Below, piece by piece: positions 58,807-64,000 of a DNA stretch of 64,000 bases (the stretch's first letter is position 1; each line of letters starts with the position of its first letter). The translations under genes and the position numbers were made by a program. The notes under the pieces are model-generated. The model searched no databases and was not told the origin of the DNA. It worked only from the letters and a program-made list of their open reading frames with translations. Origin of the DNA: Sphingobacterium bambusae (GTDB taxonomy: Bacteria; Bacteroidota; Bacteroidia; Sphingobacteriales; Sphingobacteriaceae); contig NZ_CP138332.1 in assembly GCF_033955345.1 (NCBI RefSeq), positions 4,216,001 to 4,280,000 of the forward strand. Reading direction: 5' to 3'.

Positions 58807-60275
58807 TTCAAGCTGTCCAAGCTACTTTTCAGTAAGAACAAGCTTCTTGAAAGCTCTTCACTGTTGAGATTTCCAAAGCCTATCCGCATTCCGGTAATCC
58901 GTTTACTTTGGTATAAGTTGGTTTTTGGTAAGAATAGGCCTTTTTGAGCACAATCTCTGCTGAGTTTTAATAAATTGATTGGAACCTTGAATTCTAGCCA
59001 AAATGCTAGCCCCCCAGTAGGGATGTTTGTATGTAGATACGATGAGAAATCATGCTGCAACAGCTCTGCCATTTGATCTCTTCTTTCTTTATATATCTTC
59101 AATGATTTTTTAAGGTGCCTATGTATCACACCTTCTTCGATCATTTCGCCCAAAGCTTGTTCCATCAACACATCGCCCTGTCGATCGATAATCCCTAAAT
59201 GTTTACGCATTTCCAACATCAAATTTTCCGGTGCAACGATAAAACCGGTACGGAATCCTGGCACCAATGACTTTCCGAAGGAACTTACATAGATTACCAT
59301 TCCTTTCGTATCGGCCGTGGCGATAGGTAACATCGGCTGTTTATTATAGTGGAAATCGTAATCTTGATCATCCTCTACAATGGCAAAACCATATTTTTCC
59401 GCAAGTGCCAATAACGCTATCCTTCTTTTAGCACTTAGGGTGACAGTCGTAGGGTAATGATGCTGCGCGCTGACGTAAACCATCCTGATTGACATGTGTT
59501 CGCAGAGCCGCGCTAGGGAATCGGTATCCATGCCTTCATCATCTATTGGTATCGTCTGGATGCTGGCGCCGTTCTTTTGGAAAATCATGTTGGCGGAGAA
59601 ATAGCTCAATTCAGCGACCACAACCTTGTCATTCGGTTTGAGGAGAATCTCCGAGATGATAAAAAGACTCATCTCCGTACTGCGCGTGATCAATACATTT
59701 GTCGAAGACACGTGAAGTCCACGTGAAAGATGTAGGTAAGCCAGCAGTTGTTCTTTAAAGTATTCGCTGCCTTCTTGATTATAGTAGTCCATCTTTCGGC
59801 GATTGCCTTTTCGTTTTATGGTGGAGCTATAGATACGGGAAAGATCGTCAATTTGTGTCAAACGGATATCTGGTGTGCCGTCATTGAGGATGTACTGAAA
59901 ATTCCCCTGTTCGTAAGGACTGTCTAACAGGAGAGATTGCTTAAAGCTAAATCCGGTAGCCGCGGGATAAGTAGCTTTATTGATCTTCCGTTTTTCATCA
60001 ATAGGTAATGCTGCGGATACGTAGGCTCCGCTGTTAGGTTGTATGCTGATCCAACCTTGAGCAGCCAATTCGTCATAAGCAGCAACGATCGTATTGCGGT
60101 GTGTACCCAACAGGTTACTGAGTGCACGCGTCCCTAGAAGCTTGCTATTCGCAGAAAGAGTGTTTCGTTGAATCGCTTTGATAAACTCGTTGGCTATCTG
60201 CAGGTAGACCGGCGTGCTCGACTTTCTGTCGATTTGAATAAAACTACGATAGGGAATATCAACCGGACTAGGCAT
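58803..60275 (-). CDS. MocR/PdxR-type regulator (GntR HTH fused to a PLP aminotransferase-like domain)
   Basis: A 490-residue protein. The N-terminal GntR winged helix covers about 20-90 (PVYLQIANEFIKAIQRNTLS, LLGTHRNTIVAAYDELAAQGWISIQPNSGAYVS). A fold-type I aminotransferase domain covers about 115-490 with AIVEDDQDYDFHYN and the PLP lysine in YVSSFGKSLVPGFRTGF (near 322). MocR proteins sense PLP or amino compounds and usually regulate the neighbouring divergent gene. Here that is bioB, 142 bp away, and an inverted repeat lies on the bioB promoter. A bioB link would be unusual for this family and is inference. Confidence 0.92.
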   Translation of the reverse strand: MPSPVDIPYRSFIQIDRKSSTPVYLQIANEFIKAIQRNTLSANSKLLGTRALSNLLGTHRNTIVAAYDELAAQGWISIQPNSGAYVSAALPIDEKRKINKATYPAATGFSFKQSLLLDSPYEQGNFQYILNDGTPDIRLTQIDDLSRIYSSTIKRKGNRRKMDYYNQEGSEYFKEQLLAYLHLSRGLHVSSTNVLITRSTEMSLFIISEILLKPNDKVVVAELSYFSANMIFQKNGASIQTIPIDDEGMDTDSLARLCEHMSIRMVYVSAQHHYPTTVTLSAKRRIALLALAEKYGFAIVEDDQDYDFHYNKQPMLPIATADTKGMVIYVSSFGKSLVPGFRTGFIVAPENLMLEMRKHLGIIDRQGDVLMEQALGEMIEEGVIHRHLKKSLKIYKERRDQMAELLQHDFSSYLHTNIPTGGLAFWLEFKVPINLLKLSRDCAQKGLFLPKTNLYQSKRITGMRIGFGNLNSEELSRSLFLLKSSLDSLN

Positions 60276-60293
60276 ATTATTAAAACCGGCACC

Positions 60294-60323
60294 TTTGCAC
60301 CTGCCGGCAAGATACTACATTTG
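60294..60323 (+). promoter_or_regulatory. bioB promoter
   Basis: TTTG (60294-60297), 18 bases and TACATTTG (60316-60323) match both Bacteroidota promoter boxes, one base short of the usual spacing. Transcription would start near 60329, about 90 bases before the bioB ATG. Confidence 0.65.
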
Positions 60324-60352
60324 TTGGAAACCTTGAAACAAAATGCCAACAA
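60321..60352. promoter_or_regulatory. Inverted repeat overlapping the bioB promoter, candidate operator
   Basis: TTGTTGG (60321-60327) and CCAACAA (60346-60352) are a perfect 7-bp inverted repeat with an 18-base spacer, covering the end of the -7 box and the start site. The TTGT...ACAA ends and spacing recall BirA-type biotin operators, but the inner bases differ. A MocR site is the alternative. Confidence 0.45.
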
Positions 60353-60417
60353 TAGAGGATGGTTTCATGAGTTGATCCCTTGAGTCCCATGGAAAGAGAA
60401 GAATAATATGGAGTGCT

Positions 60418-61440
60418 ATGGTTAAAAATAATAAGGAAATACGCCACGATTGGACGAATGATGAGTTGCTATTTATCTACAAAAGACCGCTACTTGATTT
60501 GATCTATACGGCAGCGGCCGTACATCGATTATGGCATCGCTCGGACGAGATTCAGTTATCTACATTACTGTCCGTGAAAACTGGCGGCTGTCCTGAAGAC
60601 TGTTCGTATTGCGGGCAAGCGGCACGTTACCACACGGATACGCCTGTTCATGGTTTGTTGCCAATCCAAACTGTTTTAGCTCACGCAAAACGTGCACAGG
60701 AGAAAGGCGCAACGAGGTTCTGTATGGCGGCGGCTTGGCGAGAGGTACGCGACAATCGTGATTTTGACAAGGTCTTGGATATGGTAAAAGCCGTAAATGG
60801 ATTAGGGTTGCAGGTATGCTGTACGCTCGGTATGTTGACCGCCCAACAAGCGAAACGATTACAGGAGGCCGGGCTATATGCCTATAATCACAATTTAGAC
60901 AGCTCGGCATCGTACTACAAAGAAATCATCTCCACGCGTACTTTCGATGATCGTCTAGAGACTATTGCCCATGTTCGTAGAGCGGGAATCACGGTTTGTT
61001 CCGGAGGGATTATTGGTCTGGGGGAGTCTACGGCAGATCGTATTGCGATGCTTTGTACATTGGCAACGATGGAACAACATCCCGAGTCGGTGCCGATCAA
61101 TGCGTTATCTCGAGTGGCCGGAACGCCATTGGCGGATCAACCTAAGGTGGATACGTGGGATATGGTACGCATGGTTGCGACGGCGCGAATTGCCATGCCT
61201 GCTTCAATGGTTCGTCTGAGCGCTGGGCGCATGGAAATGTCGGAACAGGAGCAAGCTTGGTGTTTTATGGCCGGTGCGAACTCTATTTTTACTGGAGACG
61301 ATGCAAAGCTATTGGTTACGCCCAATCCGAGTATGGACGACGATTTAAGTATGTTGGCTAAGCTGGGCTTAAAACCTATGTTGCCACGTACTACAGCTCG
61401 GACTGAAAAAGAAGATGAATATACCTGTTTTCAGGGATAG
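60418..61440 (+). CDS. bioB: Biotin synthase
   Basis: A 340-residue radical SAM enzyme with cysteines 58, 62 and 65 in GGCPEDCSYCGQ. It has FCMAAAWREVRDNRDFDKVLDMV, GLQVCCTLGMLTAQQAKRL, YNHNLDSSASYYKEIISTRTFDDRL, GGIIGLGESTADRI and RLSAGRMEMSEQEQAWCFMAGANSIFTGDD, with the [2Fe-2S] ligands Cys, Cys, Cys and Arg all in place. It inserts sulfur into dethiobiotin. No other bio genes are in the window. It starts with an ATG at 60418 under a promoter shared divergently with a MocR regulator. Confidence 0.97.
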   Translation: MVKNNKEIRHDWTNDELLFIYKRPLLDLIYTAAAVHRLWHRSDEIQLSTLLSVKTGGCPEDCSYCGQAARYHTDTPVHGLLPIQTVLAHAKRAQEKGATRFCMAAAWREVRDNRDFDKVLDMVKAVNGLGLQVCCTLGMLTAQQAKRLQEAGLYAYNHNLDSSASYYKEIISTRTFDDRLETIAHVRRAGITVCSGGIIGLGESTADRIAMLCTLATMEQHPESVPINALSRVAGTPLADQPKVDTWDMVRMVATARIAMPASMVRLSAGRMEMSEQEQAWCFMAGANSIFTGDDAKLLVTPNPSMDDDLSMLAKLGLKPMLPRTTARTEKEDEYTCFQG

Positions 61441-61528
61441 GACATTTCCTAATTAGCTTGTAGCTTTGGGCAGCAAAGGCTACGGTTTCGTAAAGTCATC
61501 GAAGCATTTGGTTATAATAGTTCGTGCC

Positions 61529-61569
61529 AATCCCTAAGCTTTTCCCAGAAGTTTAGGGATTTCTTTTTT
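61529..61569 (+). terminator. Rho-independent terminator downstream of bioB
   Basis: AATCCCTAAgCTT and AAGtTTAGGGATT with a 7-base loop, then TTCTTTTTT. It lies 88 bp past the bioB stop and its T-run touches the stop codon of the convergent kinase gene. Confidence 0.85.
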
Positions 61570-63823
61570 AGCCTATAGGGAAATCAATCTCCACGGTTGT
61601 ACCTAGTGATGGGGATGACTGGATATCCAAATTTCCTTTTAAAAAACTGATACGGGACTGTATATTGAGCAATCCAGCCGATTTTTTTGCTTGCGCCGAT
61701 TGCACATCAAAGCCGCGGCCATTGTCTTCGACGGTTACGGCCAATTTACGCTCTTCTTCCACAACTTGAATCAGGATTTGATTTGCCTTTGCGTGTTTGA
61801 CGGCATTGTTGACCAATTCTTGAATGATGCGATAGATAATAAGCTGTTGTTCTTCATTGAGGCGTCCCGTATAGTGAAGGAACTGTGTGCTGACTTCTAA
61901 ATTTGGATTAGTCATCCGCGTAGCATAATCGGATAGGGATTCTTCTAGACCGTATTTTTTTAATAGATCGGGCATCAGGTTGTGCGCCACGCGGCGAAGT
62001 TCATTCACCGCGCTATCCAATTGCGCCAATGATTGCTCAACTTCAACACGTTCAGGGCTATGTATGCGGCCTACCACCTGTGAAAGGTTTATCTTGGTGC
62101 CCGAAAGAAGACCTCCAAGTCCATCGTGCAGGTCACGAGCTAAACGTCCGCGTTCTTGTTCTTGTCCCTCTAGCATAGCAGTAAGGTTGGATATCTTTGA
62201 ATGTTGCCGTTCCTTTTCCAAGGTGATATGGTGAAGCTCTTCTTTTTGGCGCATTGTTTTCGAACGCTGCTGAAAAGCATAACCCAAAACCAGCAATAGC
62301 AAAAACAGGGAGGCTGCTAAAATGCCGTAATTTCGAGATATCTTGTCTTTATAAGATAGCTCATTTTGTACCGTTAAGATGTCTTGAGCTCGTTGTTGTG
62401 ATTCCATGCGCGACAGTCTGAGTTCCTGCGATTGCTTGTCTGCTTCTAGATTGACCAGTTCTAATCGTTTACGCTGATTGTCCTCATTGAGCTTGGAGTT
62501 TTGGAGCTCCTGCTCTCGTTGTAAACCGAGGATATGCATAAGGTTGATTTGTTGTTCTTTTTTGTCTGCTTCCAGCTGCATGCGGAGCATCCGTTGTTCT
62601 TTACGCTCAACTTCGAACTGTGCTTCCAGTCGACGTCCCTGCTCCATTTTCTCTGTGTCGTATACCGCTGAGAATAGTCTTATGTATTCTTTATAATAGT
62701 GGATAGCATCTTCTAGATGTCCTTCACGTTCAAAAATTTCCGATAAACTAAGGTTGATGTTCATCAAGATCCGTTCATCCGCCAGTGGATCTTTAACTAT
62801 TTCAGACAACGATTTTAAAAGATGAGCCTTCGCATCGCTCAATTTGTTTTCTTTGAGTTCGATCTCTGCAAGGATGCCATAGGCTGATGCGATTTGCGTG
62901 TAGTGTTCCGATTTTTGAGCTTTCTCTATTGCCAAGTACGCGTAATGCATAGCTTTTGCTTTTTGTTCATCATCGTAATAGCGCATGTAAAGGTTGGCGA
63001 GATTGATGGCTGCATAAGATAGATCAGATTGAAAGGGGATCTCGGCCTCGTGGCTGAGATAGAAATTGATAGCTTTCAAATAATACTGCTCTGCCAGGTT
63101 GCGAACACGCAAACTTTTGTCCTTATTAATATATTGCTGTTCGTACATATGGCCCATCAACATATACGTGCGAAAGATTGTAGAAGCGTCTTTTTGTTTG
63201 ATAGCAATCTCTAACGCTTGTTTACTGTACTTTTCCTGCAAACCGTATTCTTTCCAATTAGCATAAATGGATGCCAGCTCGGTCAATATGGATGTGGTTC
63301 TCGCTAATAATGTAGCAGAAGGTTGGGCTTTGTCGAAGTCGTTTAAGCCTTCCAGAAAGTAACGTACAGCCTCGTTTTCATTTCCATTTCGGATGTGTAG
63401 CCAACCTTGACAATAGGCAACATATCCCTTTATTTCCATACTTTTGGATTGCCTTGCATATTTTTCCGCGAGCGCACTGTATTGATTGGAGCTCGGTATA
63501 TCATCTAATATTCTGTAGTTCATGGCTAGGATAGCCGAGAGATAAGCTGCATACTGACTGTCTTGGAAATGCGTCGCATGTTGCAAGTTATCTCGAAGAA
63601 TCGCTATTGCCTTATCGGTTTGTTGGTTGAAGAAGAGAGCTTGGGCATATGGTCCTGCAGCTTGTGCACGACGTTCGCTTTTCGGTACGGTAGCCTCATA
63701 TTTCTTCGCCACCTCACTAACAACTTGTTGCGCGTTAGACACCTCGCTCCCCCCTATAATAAAGATAAGGATGATGCCGAAATAGGATACTAGTCTTAGC
63801 AGATGCAAACATTGTTCTTTCAT
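61568..63823 (-). CDS. TPR-containing sensor histidine kinase (HisKA_3, NarL-type)
   Basis: This 751-residue protein has an N-terminal signal or anchor (about 8-30). The periplasmic sensor part consists of repeated TPR units (about 35-400: YAAYLSAILAMNYRILDDIPSSNQYSALAEKYA and others). A Gln/Glu/Arg-rich coiled coil follows (about 400-500), then one transmembrane helix (about 503-520, YGILAASLFLLLLVLGYAF). The dimerisation domain has phospho-acceptor His in RLARDLHDGLGG (near 573), and the HATPase domain has NNAVKHAKAN, VEDNGRGFD and SAGLLNIQSR. It should phosphorylate a LuxR-type response regulator, which is not encoded next to it. The signal is unknown. Confidence 0.93.
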   Translation of the reverse strand: MKEQCLHLLRLVSYFGIILIFIIGGSEVSNAQQVVSEVAKKYEATVPKSERRAQAAGPYAQALFFNQQTDKAIAILRDNLQHATHFQDSQYAAYLSAILAMNYRILDDIPSSNQYSALAEKYARQSKSMEIKGYVAYCQGWLHIRNGNENEAVRYFLEGLNDFDKAQPSATLLARTTSILTELASIYANWKEYGLQEKYSKQALEIAIKQKDASTIFRTYMLMGHMYEQQYINKDKSLRVRNLAEQYYLKAINFYLSHEAEIPFQSDLSYAAINLANLYMRYYDDEQKAKAMHYAYLAIEKAQKSEHYTQIASAYGILAEIELKENKLSDAKAHLLKSLSEIVKDPLADERILMNINLSLSEIFEREGHLEDAIHYYKEYIRLFSAVYDTEKMEQGRRLEAQFEVERKEQRMLRMQLEADKKEQQINLMHILGLQREQELQNSKLNEDNQRKRLELVNLEADKQSQELRLSRMESQQRAQDILTVQNELSYKDKISRNYGILAASLFLLLLVLGYAFQQRSKTMRQKEELHHITLEKERQHSKISNLTAMLEGQEQERGRLARDLHDGLGGLLSGTKINLSQVVGRIHSPERVEVEQSLAQLDSAVNELRRVAHNLMPDLLKKYGLEESLSDYATRMTNPNLEVSTQFLHYTGRLNEEQQLIIYRIIQELVNNAVKHAKANQILIQVVEEERKLAVTVEDNGRGFDVQSAQAKKSAGLLNIQSRISFLKGNLDIQSSPSLGTTVEIDFPIG

Positions 63824-63883
63824 TGGAAACGATTATGATTCTTCACTACTAGCGAAGATAAACAATTCGGACTGTTGCAGGTA

Positions 63884-63916
63884 GGTAAAAGAACAAGAGT
63901 TTCCTGCTCTTTTACC
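63884..63916. repeat. Inverted repeat upstream of the histidine kinase gene
   Basis: GGTAAAAGA and TCTTTTACC are a perfect 9-bp inverted repeat with a 15-base loop. It sits 12 bp past the stop of the partial gene at the right edge (minus strand) and 61 bp before the kinase start, so it may act as a terminator for the former, though the following T-run is poor. Confidence 0.55.
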
Positions 63917-63927
63917 ACTAGCGAATA

Positions 63928-64000
63928 CTAATCAACGAGTTCGAAGTAGCCTTGCTTTCCTATACGGATCTTCATACCTGTGGTAGGAGAGATGCACATT
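63928..64000 (-). CDS. C-terminal end of an unidentified protein (cut by window end)
   Basis: A frame open to the right edge ends at the TAG at 63928-63930. The visible 23 residues are MCISPTTGMKIRIGKQGYF followed by ELVD. The Met may be internal or a start. The compact basic-aromatic ending looks like a true protein C-terminus, but no family can be named from so little. Confidence 0.45.
   Translation of the reverse strand, partial: MCISPTTGMKIRIGKQGYFELVD

Overview
The window is a stretch of ordinary chromosome from a Bacteroidota bacterium, most likely of the Sphingobacteriaceae (Sphingobacterium, Pedobacter or Olivibacter type). The reasons are a TonB-dependent receptor with a carboxypeptidase-like N-terminal domain paired with a DUF4249 lipoprotein, the DUF4783-nadC-plsY order, an OmpA protein with TPR and PD40 repeats, a RemB/Wzi-like barrel, many short lipoproteins, a near absence of Shine-Dalgarno sequences, and many promoter boxes of the Bacteroidota form TTTG-N19-TAnnTTTG. 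I see no tRNA, rRNA, insertion sequence, prophage or CRISPR array. Both ends cut genes: smc on the left and an unidentified reading frame on the right.

Layout. 1-5.6 kb (minus strand): smc (partial), a TPR-like exported protein, a DUF4397 lipoprotein, and an Lrp regulator with an EamA exporter. 5.8-14.7 kb (plus): a 974-residue FAD/Fe-S dehydrogenase, a lipoprotein, a propeller-like exported protein, and an esterase/TonB receptor/DUF4249 module. 14.7-19.6 kb: a polysaccharide deacetylase facing a TolC-adaptor-ComEA-like-apt operon. 19.7-24.8 kb: a lipoprotein with gpmI (minus), then DUF4783, nadC, plsY and an M48 lipoprotein (plus). 24.9-30.9 kb (minus): a PolX-like protein, a type II NADH dehydrogenase, then ferredoxin, ferredoxin reductase, a MarR regulator and an acyl-ACP desaturase. 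31-37.4 kb: sufS-sufE, murI, a GH125 mannosidase, a RemB-like barrel and aroQ. 37.4-38.7 kb is the only accessory-looking stretch: a 16-unit, 21-bp tandem repeat followed by gene debris. 38.7-49 kb: an MFS exporter, lgt, an M42 peptidase, DUF3467, a GNAT-nitrilase fusion, a frameshifted DUF421 gene, a thioesterase, a GH3-family protein, a HELGH peptidase and DUF819. 49-57.5 kb: two Gfo/Idh/MocA enzymes, an OmpA-PD40 protein, queE and thrS-infC-rpmI-rplT. 57.7-64 kb: DUF3060, a 2H phosphoesterase, a MocR regulator, bioB and a TPR histidine kinase.

How genes work together. The plant-type acyl-ACP desaturase needs reduced ferredoxin. It sits directly upstream, on the same strand, of a MarR regulator, a ferredoxin-NADP reductase and a 2Fe-2S ferredoxin, which reads as a dedicated desaturation electron chain. 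SufS and SufE supply sulfur for Fe-S clusters such as those in that ferredoxin, BioB and QueE. Translation genes thrS, infC, rpmI and rplT form the usual run.

The most notable observations are the phased 21-bp repeat array with a CTAG core, a PolX protein whose polymerase aspartates are gone while its PHP exonuclease motifs are intact, a single-base slip that splits a DUF421 gene, an inverted repeat lying on the bioB promoter, a perfect-spacing lrp promoter with an 11-bp inverted repeat upstream, and promoter boxes so close to start codons that several mRNAs should be nearly leaderless. No obviously new multi-gene system (defence, biosynthetic or mobile) is visible.
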